From NCBI GenBank assembly GCA_018806985.1, contig JADANN010000032.1:2563501-2627500 (forward strand): DNA of 64,000 nucleotides, in the 5' to 3' direction. Below the pieces are notes generated by a model. The model did no database searches. It was not told the origin of the DNA and was given only the letters and a program-made list of their open reading frames with translations. The position numbers were made by a program, and so were the translations under genes. Numbering within the stretch: the stretch's first letter is position 1; each line of letters begins with the position of its first letter. This document shows, piece after piece, positions 35,701 through 50,100 of the stretch. The stretch is from Angiostrongylus vasorum (Eukaryota; Nematoda; Chromadorea; Rhabditida; Metastrongylidae).

Positions 35701-38086
35701 GCCCACCGTTTAACTCCTTAGATGGAGGAAGGTCACTTGAGTGTTGTTCATACACTATGGCGTTTTATCTCAGATTGATTTCCTGATCTGAGTATGGTTC
35801 ATTGCTCATACACAGAGAAACATTAGCAGGTAGAATGTTCACTTATTTGCGCTAACAATATTAAGAACAAAACAAGTTTAGTGTCTTGACAAACTAAACC
35901 GTTGTCATTGATAGACAGACACCAAACAAGAATTCGGGGAGAATTCATTACTATTGTGTTGAACGTCGATGTCGAAGTAATCAAATGCCGCTAATGACAA
36001 ATAAGCTTCGAACATGATTATGCATAACCATAGCTCGAAAGATTTGCGAATAGAAATCATACCAGATTATGTTTATAATGTTTAAAGAATAGCTCTTATC
36101 CACAATGCAGCACTCCCATCTTCGCGACGCATCTTAGGGTTCGATTAGGACACAGAATGGTAATAACACTATTAGTGAGTACCGTTACTACTATTACTAT
36201 TACTGATTTATCACAAGAACTCTCAGTCACCAAATCAACCCTAGCGCTTCCTAAGTAAATGCTCCGTCACCAAGACATCCGTGCAAATGACTTGATCCAG
36301 TCGTTTGTAGCCTGGAGATAACTGCGACATCACTGGCTATTCGACTAACAACTACTATAGCTCACATCATATGGTTGACAAGCCAGTTGTCTCCACAGGA
36401 AACACATCGTTAGTGGACAAAGCAATTATTCTGGCGACGAGAACAAAAACTGGTTTTTTTTGGTCAATATAGGTTGATTCATTCCAGAATTAACCTGGTC
36501 ACTTTTTAGAAGGACCATGTTGCGACTATCTCGTATCACGCAAGTTAGAGAGAGGATGCGAAGCTCCGACCTCCGTCAACGATTAAAAATCGAAGGCGCC
36601 GTTCTCCAAGACAAACTGTCGAAGACAGGGTAGTTAAAACATGTAATTCGTATGGACGACAACCGATAGACAAGAGGCGTTAGTGACTGGCTTCCTCGGG
36701 ATGTTACGTGCTGAAGAGTGACCGACCCGATGGACACAGCTCTTCACAAAGACTCTAGAATAAGGATATGATGCTCAACGAGTTCGTAGAGCGAGCAGAA
36801 CATATTGGGTTAGCCTTGTACGCGACGGAGATAGAAGAAAAATTTACTGGCATCCGCTCGAGTCATTCGACGACCAACGGGATGACTAGTGATGCACATG
36901 ATACACTATCCAAAAATGCCACAGTAACCATGTCTAGTGACATACCATGATTGCACACAGATTATGATATCTTCTGCAAAACATTCACAGATACTTAGCG
37001 ATCCAATTAAATGTGGATGACGAATATGACACCAAATGCGCCAACATGTTTTAAGACACAGCTACTTCCAGCTGTTTTTTTCCTCTGGAATCATTCACAT
37101 GATTCTAAAATATCCAAAGGTCAAAGGCACTTTTTTCCCTATGAAAGATTACGAATAACACATATTCACCCCTGAAAGTCTTTCTAATCGAGAATAATTC
37201 ATAAAGAATGTTCTTCGCTCTGCCCATAGAAAACGGTGCATCGATAATCAAATAAATTCGACGAACACGTCTCAGAAAAAGCAGTCAGCAACTCCCAATA
37301 TTAAGGACTTCAAAAAAAAAGCTGAGAATGAAGTAAGAAGGAGTATAAGAACTTAATTTAAAAAAATCCAGTTGCCATGTGTTCTCTAGCTATGTTCTGT
37401 ATCCCACCAAAATATAGCAAACACCAAATACAAATTGGCAATGACAGCACGTCAATACCACCACGCTTAAAACACTGTCCAAGCGCACAGAACGTAGTGG
37501 CGTTGCTGAACATGTCATACATCCGCAGGTGCAGTGTGGAAAAGCCAAACTGACAATGAAACGCAAATTTTTAGTTTTAAATCAACTGCATGCTTTGCAG
37601 AAAATTCTTTCCCCTCTCTTCTACTAATAATGGATTATTTTCAGGATAAACTACGCCGTATTGTAAACGAGTAAACACCCTGGCTAAAACCGGTATTAGC
37701 CAGTCGCGCACGATTTCAGCCAGATTACAAGATGATTTAAGCGGTATGCATCGTTACCGCAATGCATTACCAACTATTATGGCTGAACACAATTTCGGTG
37801 TACATCTCATGGTATGCAATATGTGTTTAAACCACCGACTCACTTTCAAATCAGGCTGAACCGCTTCGTCCATTCGACAGTCGTACATTCGAGCGAAAAA
37901 TCCAAGAAGCGGTTCCCGCAACCAGACTGGAATTTCTTTATTCGCTATGCCCCCAACGAGACGAGATGCTGCATTGAATGGTAATGACAAATAGGTTCGG
38001 ATCTGAAAATAACTGGTTTCCAGCGACCAACGACAAAACGGCAAACTCGTTGTATGTTGTAGAAAATTCTAACGTCTTCAGTATTG

Positions 38087-38130
<44 letters not shown>

Positions 38131-41100
38131 TTTATACATAGTTATGTTCTAACGGCAATCAATTAAGATGTAATTGACTTTTGATTCCGGAAAAAATCTG
38201 ATGAAAACCTCTAAAAAACCAAAAGCTGTAAAACAGACACTAGTAAGTGAATGAAAACTGTTCCAGACACAGAAACACTCATAGAAAACAAATTCTTGGA
38301 TTCATTTAAAAATCATTTCATACTTTAAAACCTCCTCCACTTCTGTTCTTTTGTGCCATTCATTACAAAACAAAACTTCCCCAATGTATGATGTTTTATC
38401 GTCTCCATTGTAAAATCTCTCGAACCTCTAGTTATTCTTCAACTATCATCGCCACATGTTAACTTTTTATTTACTGCCTACTACAATTTATAAAGCGAGG
38501 GTAATGTGTGAGATACAACTACAAGGATGCTGAGATATTTGCAAAACTCCAGACCACAGGTGACTGCGCTAGGGATCGAATACGATATTACCTTTTCCGG
38601 TGGTTTTCCGGTAACGTTGTGATTTCAACTACAGCCTCAATTTAACTGACTTCAATGCCAATTTACACTCCCCAGATCATTACCGTTGACGGTTGATTGA
38701 TGATGGCACTAGTAGATAGAAAACTAGCTGAGAGAAAGGCCAAACGAAGGATCCCGCGTGGTGTAGTGGTGGAAGCGTTAGCCCCCGGAAAAGGTAATAC
38801 TGTGTTCGATCCCCACCGCAGAATCTCAGCATCGCTGTGGTTATCATGCCATTGTTCGTTTTTTAACAACTACGAAGAATTACCAATCATTTCCAAATGG
38901 AGTGCGGAAAAACATTCCCTAAAAAACCTGAACAGCAGTGACATTACAAGAACGACTCAATGTTGGTGAAATTCAAACAAAATTTGAAGATCTTCTGTTC
39001 TCTCCTTGACCGTCAACAGTTTGTCCTGTTGCTACTCCAATTTACGTCAATATTTTCGCTTCTTGTGACATCGTCAGTGATAATTTTGCACAAAACCCTG
39101 ACACTTAACGATACGATTAACGATTAACGTTTCAGGATGACATTGACAGAATGAAAGAGCGAAATGCATTAATGATTCCTTTCCAATGACAAACGACAGA
39201 AAATCTCCACGACTACCAAAAAAACCGATAAAATTATGTTGTCATAAGAATAAAACTATTAGCGATCTAACTAGCTGAGAGATACGAGAAACGAAGGACT
39301 CGCATGATGTGGTGGTGAACACGTTAGCCCCCGTAATAGCGCGTTCGATCCCTACCGCATACAGCTGTGTCCCGGAGTTTTGCAAATACCTCGGCATCAC
39401 TGTGATTTCGCACCATACACTGCCGTGAAAAAATTATAGTAGGCAGCAAATAAAAGATTAGCATTCTATTAGTAACATCAATTAATAACGACAAAAAAAA
39501 CATTGAAAAAGTTGCAAAGTGCCAAGGATTGATAGCAAATTCTTGACAGGAGTGAGTCATCTGTCAGTGTCAGTCAAACATCTCGTACTAATTCCTAGGA
39601 ATAATTGCTGCCGATCAAATAAACTCAGTAAATGTTCGGTTATTCACAAATTCGCAAATATACAAAATTCCCTCTACTAAACGCGAATAAGTAATTTGGT
39701 GGAGATTAAATATATGAGAACCTCACAGTGCAAACTTGTAAAAGTGAAAGCATTAAGCTCACGAATATCAACCCAAGATTGATATCTGATATGGACTTTT
39801 GTAACGACGGTATCGATTTGATAGCATTATCGAAAAAAGGAGTCCCTTAAATGACGTATACTTCATTGGTTTACTTCTTTCGACGACTTGTTTAGAAATT
39901 TCTTTAAGTAGTACAGTAATCTCATTACTATCTAACCCTTATCAACGGCTGGTAACGATTCGTGCCTAAATGTAATGAATAACATTTACCTGCACTAAGC
40001 ACTTCGAAAGATAAGAGAACATGAACCTTTGAAGACGATAACTAGAACCAATAGAAATCTAACGTCGATGTGGCCCAGACGGCCCAGATACATTTGTGGA
40101 ACTCGGGTGCTCAACCGATTCATGAGCTTCATTCACTAATTCCTTTTCAATTAAGTGAGTCAATCATAAACTCATCTCAGGAAAATTATGGATCTTAGCA
40201 CTTTGACTTCTCTTCTACTATATGAAAATTGCAGTATCACTCAAAATCATTCAAAAACATCTCAGCTTTACACTAACGCTCTAAACCTACTAAGGCTGTC
40301 TAAAGCCTAATAAGTTATCTCTATAGAATAGTACTAAAGGTTAGGAATTGTTGTGTTTTAACTTTTCTCCTTATCAATACCAATGGTAAATAGGTCAACC
40401 ATTCCTAGTACCACATGTAATAGGCGAAAAACAGGCATAACATTCGCCGACGACACATGTTTTTCAATGTGACAAGTTTAACGGCATAACTTCGAAATTT
40501 TTTTCCTAATAAGTTTAGACCTTTTTAGAAATCCACTTCTCAAATAGTTAGATACAATTCAAAATCCATAATTTTTCTGAACGCAATCTGAGCAATAGTA
40601 AACAACGACAACGTTGTTCTTTCATTAAGCTCATTATATGATGAGCACACGCTTCTTCAAAATTAAACCCTTCCACGACCGTGGCAATTTTCGCGTGTCA
40701 GGCTCGTCGAACCGCTTCTCATTGCAGCGCAATTAAAATGCGCACTGAAATCAAGATGTGGGGTCCGAAACGTATAGCAGCGCACACATTGAAATCAAAG
40801 CGCATGCCTGTAAAATGGTTCAAGATCAGACTTGCTTCTGCTCTTTATGAACCATGAATGAGCTATATCGTCCGTAATATGTTAATCTGACCGGTCCACA
40901 CTTCCGACTAGAAATACACCCAATCTCACGTGACAATCTCAAATGTTGATTGATTTCCGTTTCAATTACTGACATACAGCAACGACACATCACCAGTCCA
41001 TCACGGAATGAACTTAACGCTATTTTCAAGGGCTCGCTGACTCATCACATAATCGGAATGGAAAGTGCTAGTTGCACAACAATGGATCTCACGCCCTTCA

Positions 41101-44100
41101 TTACTATGACGCGATGCTGTTTTCCACTCAAAAGAACACAAAAATAGATTTCCCAGATGAGTTCTTGCCGAAGATGAGAAAAACGAGGAACCTAGTTAAA
41201 ATGGTCCACAAAAAATCATTATGGAAGGATCACCTAGCCCATAAGTGAGCAGTGTTTCTGAGACGTGACTGACAGCTCAAATGGTGAACAACTCGACTAA
41301 GAACGAGATATCCACTAGTAAACAAAATGGATTCGTTCTGCTTGGCATCAATACAATCAGATTAGTACTATTTCATAAACTGACAGACAGTTTCAGCAGC
41401 CTCTTCTTCCAGTCCTAACTTCAAATGTGTAGCTAGCTTGTTTGCCCCAGTATTATCGATTAAACACGAACAACTTAAAACACGAAAAAATAGATATTAT
41501 TAGCGAGCACAAAGAATACCGAGTAGCTAGAAAAACTAAATCCAGCACCCCAGTACTGACACTTACTAAGGTTCACTCAGGCTAGTAACAACACAATGGA
41601 CCCCATAATAATACAATGTTCATATACCAACACTTCACAGAAGCGTTGCATTTTTATCACCGTCTCGCCGTTCCCCCTGACAAAAATATAACACGCCACT
41701 TTATATCGCTCATGAAAATTCCTAGATATCGACGCAAACCCAATCGTTCTTTACTCTTATTTTTTTCTCGCTTTTTGATGTCCTAAACATCACTCAAATG
41801 TCCCAGTAATCATTACAAACACCAACTAGCTGCAATACAATAATACCTACTTTTTTGACATATAGTTGTAATGCTACGAAGATCCCTTCGATCTCGCTTG
41901 TTGGGCAGGATGACCGTACGCGACATCGTCCACTGGTCTGAGATTTCTTCCTTTTGAAGGTACGCTGTCATATGATTTGCGAGAAGTACATGTAAATTGT
42001 GGCCTCCAGCTCTAAGGAAATCGGCGGTAACATTGTCTCGGTCCTGGAGCTGTGTCTCTTTTCATGCTTTCCATCGCAACTCGAACCGCCGACGGAAGAA
42101 TTCTAGGTGGTTTTTCTCCAGCGGGGATATTAGGGTCCGGAACAGGGATTGTGGAACGGAAAAGGTTGGTCTAGAACGTTTCCGCTATTAATTCCATATC
42201 ATGGCGGGAAGTTCTGGCGACCCCATCTTCCTTCATCAGGGCTGACAGCGGAACATAATCACACAAGTCCCGATGGCATTTTTTCATACTGCTTCTTTTC
42301 TCTGCTGCTTCCAATAGCTTCTTCTGCTTGTACCGTTGTAGATTTTCCTGCATGGATCTTCGTAACTATCGTCCCATATGCTTGTTGAGTGTACTCTACA
42401 AGCTCTTCACGTAGATAATCTCTTGCGCACATCAAGGACACTGGATGAGGCGCAACCAGTCGAACAAGCAGGATTTCGGAAAGGATTTTGCTGCATGGGC
42501 CACATCCAAACCGTGTCCAGGGTCGTCGAAGTTTGTCGGGAATACCACTTGCCTCTAGTCCTAACCTTTGTCGACTATGAAAAAGCGTTTGACAGTGTCG
42601 AAACGAATGCAATGCTATCAGCGCTCGTCGACCAAGGAGTAGAGCCGTCCTACATAAGAACTCTGTGCGACTGTTATCGGAACTGCACTACGAAAATACA
42701 GCTTTTCCATCGACCTCTTACCATACCCATAGGAAAAGGGGTTCGACAGGGCGACACAATATCGCCAAAGCTGTTCAGTGCCGCACTGCAGTGGATAATG
42801 AAGTCACTCGATTGGGATGAAAAAGGCATACGTATTGATGGAAAAACCCTATCAAACCTTCGTTTTGCCGACGACACTGTCACCTTCTCAAGAAGTACTA
42901 ACGAAGCAGAGATGATAATCAACGAGCTCAACGAAGCGAGGGAAAAAGATCGGACTGCGCATAAATCGAAAGAAGACCCAGTTCATGAAAAAACCCATGG
43001 TGCGAAGGCGAAAAAATTGAATTGGATGCCTCTCTCATTGCAGAGACCACCTCGTACGTATACCTTGGGCGATCAACGAACATGGAAAACAACATGAAGG
43101 AGGAAATAGATAGAAGGAGAGCAGCTTGGGCCGCATTCGTGCCTCTCAAAGAAGCCACCGACCAACTGAAGGACCCGAAAATCTGCGCTCATCTATTCGA
43201 TTCTACGGTCCTCCCAGCGCTCTGCTATGCTGCGGAGACGTGGGTTGATACTTCAACTACTTCAAGAATGCTTCGCACTACTCACAGAGTGCTTGAGCGA
43301 TGTCTTCTGAAATATAACCAGCACTCTCAATATCTAGCCGTAATGCGATGCTCTGACCTTCTAAATCTGTCCCATCTTCGAGATCCAGGAGAATATACAT
43401 CGAGAGCGAAACATAGATGGGCCGGTCACATAATGAGAAGAACGGACGACAGATGGACGAAAAGAACAGTAGAGTGGACTCCAAGAGAATACAAACGTCC
43501 CCCCAGGATGACCACCTACACGTTGGGCGGACGTGTTCGCAAACAAAGTTAATCAGCTGTACCTGCAGCTGCAGTTGTTTTACAGATCACGGTACGAGAC
43601 TCGCAAGCGATACCATGCTCGAACAAGACCACCACCATGGATACGATTGCGAGAGAAAGGAACGAATGGAATATGTGCTGGGGTCCGCACGGACAGTCCA
43701 AGTATCCAAGTAAATAAGTTTTAATGCTGCTGTAATAATGTTGCAGGCTATTAAGAGCGACCTTCCAACCAATCTCTATCTCCTTCCCTCTCTTTCCTTT
43801 CTTTCTTTCCCTTTTCCTTCCCACTCTCTCTCTCTCCCTGCCTTCCTTTGTCTCTGTAAAGATAACAGCACATTCTACAGAAACAAGAAATTTCTATTTA
43901 CCAATTCCTGCAAGAAAAACGAAAACAGCAAATTTGAGAGAAAATCGAGTCGAAAGAGAATAACATCATTTCTGAGACCACCGAATTCCACTCAAAGGCG
44001 AAAGATGCAAAAAGTTGTAACCAAAAAAAAGTCCCGGAATGTTGGCGCCATATGATTGGGGCTACACGTTAAAGCCTCACAACTCAAAAAACGTATGAAC

Positions 44101-47100
44101 AAAGTAACGTAAACAAAATCCAACCATCAAGCATTTCCTATACTGGAGCATATGTTGTTTGACACGGTAAGGCATAATGTCGCATCGCCGTTTTGCCCGG
44201 CTGGCCCAATTGAACACGCGCAGTTTTTCCGTCGGCTGCAGACTTTTTTTTCCTCATTGACAATAAAAAAAATGTTTTTCAATAATTATAGCGCTTTAGG
44301 GGTTCTGAACACGACAGAATTGTAGAAAAAAACTTCGCTCTGTCGTTCTATAGGCATGAATGATTCGTATGCTACTACTCACCGTGCGTTACTATGTTCC
44401 ATTATGCAATGGACTGCTGTCGGTACTTGAATGTACTCTGCAGTTTACGTTCAGTCCTTTACGCTTTTTTCATATCCACATATTTTATACAATGACTACA
44501 GTGTTAAAAATGATAATAGTCAATTGTCAGTCAGAGTGCTGGTCATTTAACTTTTTTTTTAACAAAAGTTCGTTGTAAATCATTAAAAGAAATGGTCTTT
44601 TTGGTCTCACCCTTCCATTTTAATCTTCTTCTGATTAGCTGTCGAGTTAATATAAAGAGTGAAAAAAAACCCTGAAAGCAATTAAACTGAATGTGGACAC
44701 TATAATGACCATACAGGACGTTATTTCTTAAAGAGATATGCATCTTCCCAAAACTCGTTTCATTCGTTGTTTTGCGCCATATCAAAAATATTTCGCTAAA
44801 CTCATCGACGTTAATTTTCAAGATAGTAGTTAGGGAACTGTGCTAAATTGCTTTTTTCATCAACACAACTAAATCATCTCTATCAGATTAGTGCCTAAGG
44901 TTCACAACACTTCTAAAACTTGTTTTAAATTTCAAGAAATCTACAGAGTGCACAACGAACAGCGTGCGATCTACCCAGCCACAAGTGGCACTCAGAATGG
45001 GCTATGTGACTGTATGCAATGCAATTTTCTTTTCTTTTCATTTGTTTATTTTGTAGCATAGAGCCATTTTTACCACATTCCTCATAATTTCCAAAACGAC
45101 CTTTGTTAAACCTCAACATTAGTAATCAATATCTTTCTGGAATACTAAGCTAGCACAAGGTTGATAAAAAGGTTTATTTGGCTTACGTTTCGACGTCTTC
45201 GCCTTCCCCAGAGGCTCTGTGGAGTTGAAAAACAAATTATTATCGACGTAAAAACATTATCAACAAAAATCGTCCTGTATAAAACACCACTGCCGGCTGA
45301 GATTGCTATACTCGAGCGGTGCTCAACTGAAGAACATTCAGCTCGATAAGACAACGAAGACATCACATAGGGAGGACGAACGGCTGCGGACCATCGATAC
45401 AGATCATCGGCTCTGAGGAAGAAGACGGCGAAACGTTAGCGGAATAAAGATTTTCATCAACCTCATAATTTTTTTTGTAACTATTCGATGGTTAATTGAG
45501 AGCGAAGCATGAAGAAGGGTTCGGACCAAAAAAAAATATTCTTCACTCCTAACGAATCATAGGAAGGCTTCTTTTTGCATAAAAGTTTGCAGCCGTAACT
45601 TAAATGGTAGCTAAATGTTTTTTCATTTTAATTCCTGTGAGGAACAATGGTTATTGCATGATGTGTTTGGGTATAAAAAATACCGAAATAAACATATCAT
45701 AAATTGCAAAACACTTTCAAAGGCCGACAGCAATGTGTTTGTAAGATGGACCACAGCAGCATGTGGTAAATGAAAGCATAAATACTATTCATCTAGGTAC
45801 GGCGATGGATCAAAGTCTGTTCTACAATCCTGTCATGTTCTAAACCTCTCAAGCTTTCTATTTATCCAAATATTGCCGTCTACTTTTGAAAAATAAGAAA
45901 GACCATAAAGGCTGGAAATTAAGCGTCATCCTAGCCGGAAGGGATGACAAAAACAGCGAAGCGGCCATGCGTTAATAAACCTTGAAATACTTTAGGACTA
46001 TGCGAAAATGTCTCAAAGATGTTCTAATTCTCTTTCATATAGTCACTGCTTTTTCTCAATATAAAAAAAGGGATCTGATTAAATGGTTTTTCTAGTTGCA
46101 GACACAGATCTATTTATTACAACGACAGCTTCACAGCGGCTCCCAACGGATGGGAAATTGTTTGAACAGCGAACGATCCAACCAAAATTTCTATGGAGCG
46201 CTCATATGATACCACGGAAATCAAAGACGACTCTGATAATGGAATATCACTGAAAGAAAAATGGCAACTAAAAGAAAATTGACGACGCTTATTCTGCCAC
46301 TTTTGTGTATTTCTACGAAGGTCGAGGTGAGGAGGTCGATGCAATGAACCTGGTATATCATTTGTGATGTGTCAAAGGAATTGCACTTACCACAAAACAA
46401 CAATATCGTAACCTAATCACAAAGGTAATCACGATCCCAGCTCATGACTTATTTCATCGAATGACTTCAGACCAGAAATTATTCTGAGTGGTTCAATTGA
46501 TTGATGCAAAACACCATTTTTGCTTCCAAATACTTAACCTCTGTTCCAAAACTTAAACTGCTGATTACTGATGTTTCTATGAAATGCTTCATTGTTGTAA
46601 AAAAATATCCCAGAGGACTCTTCTGTTGCACAATTCTTTTCAGGTTTCTCGTAATCAAACAGCGCCTTTGTAAAAGCCAAAGAAGCGATTCGTACCTAGT
46701 AAGATGACCTCAAAAATCTTATGCGTTAATGTTTGATGCGACCATTTCCTAAATGTCACTCACTGATCATTCCACTCGAATTCACTGTGGCTTCGATGAT
46801 AATATCTTGCCACCGGAGCGTCAATCACAACAAATTGACACTTATCAATCATCTGTTACCTTATCAACGAGTCAAGATATCGATTTTCAAATGGATATCA
46901 CTGTTTGCGCTGTTCGATGAATGAACTATTAAAACATAGAGTAAAGAAAAAAACAAAACAAATAAAACAACAAACCTTCCAATTTGAATAGTAGTGCTTG
47001 CTGTCAACAATTTCTCGCCAATCTGGTGTCACCAAGTAACCCATATAGGTGATGCTGCCGATCACTATAGTGCTCACTGTCAACCATTTTGCCCATCCCC

Positions 47101-50100
47101 CTAAAAACATATCTCAAACTCTATATATTTGATTTTTTCACACATTAGGAAAAAAATGTGAGACCTTTATGCATCGAGATTAAGTTTCTCGTAAACCTCT
47201 TACGATGTCTCCAGAAGGTTTACGAATATCACAAAATAAAATTTATGAGATAATTTTCTATATGATGGAACTGACACAAGGTTTGCACAACAAACTTTCA
47301 CTCTGCTAACATTTCGTCGCGCTCGTCTTCTTCAGAGCCATACTGATCCCGGTCGATTATCCCAAGTTGTCACTGTGGCGATGTGGTTGTTCGTAATTGC
47401 ATCGAATCGAATCCAGTAGAGAAAGAACCGCTCGAAAAGCGGATTCCATTTGATGCGACTACGAACACCCACATAGCCACAGCGACCCGCTTGGGACCAT
47501 CGACCCGGAACAACATGGCTATGAAAAAGGCGAAGGCGCCGAAACGTTACCCAAATAGTTTTTTATACCAACCTCATGTCAGCTGAATCATATAGGAAAC
47601 TAGTGGATATTCTGACCGAAGTTTATTGAAAGTTGGTTTTGAAAAAACTTATGTGACCTAGGGTTTAGATTCAATTCAATGTATAGTTCAAGCACACTAA
47701 GCTTAAATAAAATGTGAACATCTAGGTACTTTTCTTCTCTCAAAGTACTTTTGAGGAGAATAAAATTCCAATAATAGATAATTTTCAAGGTTATAATCTT
47801 TCAACGAAATCTTCTCATTTTGAAAAGTTAAGATAGAACTAATACAAGACCTTTACGAGATAGATAAATAAATGAATAAGTAAGTTCAAAAATTGTTCAT
47901 TGTTGTCAAAATCGATTTCTATATGTATCAGTTCGATCCTGAATGAATCGAAATTTTTGCCAAAACTAAACCGACTACGAACACCAGGCGTCATCGAAAA
48001 TCATTCGCCGTGAACGCTTCGCCTTCGGTGATTTCGAGATGATCAGCAGCACATGCCAGATGATCGCACAGGAGAATAGACCATGACAGAGCCACATAAA
48101 ACGAAAATGAATACCTCTCTACAAACGAATGTGATAAGGCTTTTTTCTAGTTTCATTTTAATTGTTTGTACAACCAAGAATGGGCTTTTCATCAATATGT
48201 CACAATGACAACACAAACTATTCAAATCGTTTTAGCACTCAGTTGCACTTAAGGTCCAGCTGTAGACATGTGTGGATATGCACACTGGGCAAAAGTGGCT
48301 TTTTCAGATTAATTTATTCACTCACTTAATCCGTGCAGGGAAAAAAAGGAAAGAGTAGAAAGGGATATCATCACTGTTCATTTTTAAGATTTTAGTCCAT
48401 TGGTATGTGAATTTACCACTAGAACTTTCGAGGAAAAGAACTAAGGAGGAGGAGGATCATCACAGTACTAGAAAAGGGAGCATAAGTGGAGGATAAGAAC
48501 TGCTTCCCGAGGGTTGATTGCTGTAGAGCTTAACATTAAAAGGAGTTGAAAACTCAGACCCTGCACGTTCGCAAATATTCCTATACAAAGTCCGGATTCT
48601 TATGGGTACTGGAAGCCCTATGTGAGTACTTTCGCACGCAAACACTCAAGCATGTCAAGCTCTCCTGCTTCTAGCGGCCATATTTGAGCAATCAGATGAA
48701 TTACGGTAAATTCAATAGGCCGAGAAGCATCCATGCGAAAGCAATCGCCTGAGAATATTTCGAATATTTTAGCTACGAATACGACGTTGCAAAAAACATC
48801 CATGATATTTGTTGAGATTAAAAACCGGATGCGCATACTATCGTTGGCCCCAGATGACCTTATTCCCAGGCCAAAAACCTGGCAATGTTGACCCAAACAC
48901 TTTTTTAAGGGAAGAAAAACGATTTTTTTTACGTTAATATAATATTATGAATATACGTTCTGGGCGTAAACATAGTATCGGGTGCAACTACAACAATACT
49001 TCAGATGGTAAGCATGAACGTGCAGAAACCTCAGAAACGGGTTGTATCCGCACGCTGCTATTGAATAAAGACATTCTGGATATCTACTTTCTAATTCACT
49101 AAGGAAAACGGCGAACTAATGAAGTTTTAAGACAAAGAGATTATCAAGAGGAAATCGATCCAACTCCCATGCTAACGACTAGTGAATGCTTCCCATCATA
49201 TTAGTTGTACAGGAATAGAGCCCAACTTCGTCACAATTCCTGTGTCTACATCAACACTTCGTTAATCTCCTTCTTTTCGTTGAATTTTGCTACATTCTGA
49301 TAATGAGCTTCGTCCAGCGAACCAATCCATGACTGGTCGCCCGAAATATAGCTTCGAAACGAAACCGTAGTTTTACCTTGTGCGGAATGAAAGTCTATCT
49401 GAGTAATTCCAATCGTGACCCAGACTTCCCACATAGAAACACCCGATTCAATCTCTCTAAAAAACGATAAACACTGTTCATTTAGCAAGTGACTGTTCTA
49501 GTAAACCGACAAAAATATGATAGGATACGTTCGCGCCAATACTCCGAAATTCGCAGCAAGTTCATCGATCACAACATGACAGAATAACGTAAACGTTGCT
49601 TAGATGACGTCATCCGATGACATTAAACAATTCTTTTCGCACATATGATGTCGGTTGTTTACGTTTTCGATAAGAAACCATCAGTTCCACTCTACGAAAC
49701 CATTTGAAACTTCCAATGCTGTGACCACTGGTGTTAACATCAATATTACTTGTATTTTATTATTATTAAATTATTAGTATTACTACATGACCCGTCATCA
49801 CATCTACTGTTCGGTTGCATCTAACAGCACTTTTTGCATTCGATTCGTTTTCCTCGCATTCATCGTCACAAAGGTTTTTGAATATTTTGCGTGTTGTTTC
49901 GGCTGCTGTCTGAGGATTTCGTCTTCTTAGAATGCAGGCCGAGTCGATTTCCGTTGCAATCTTGGACAAACCCGAGCTAAGACGTTCCCATGTGAACTGA
50001 GGGAGAGCGTTGGAGAGGTGGTCGAATCAGGGCCTTGCACATCCACCTCTCATTATTGCTATTTCACGCCCAAATGATTCCTATTTTCTTGAAAAATAGG

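Noticed and set aside
48618..49488. Possible gene or psd-1 exons in minus-strand ORFs
   Set aside because: Composition is protein-like, but I recognise no domain, and no splice-phase chain connects them to psd-1.
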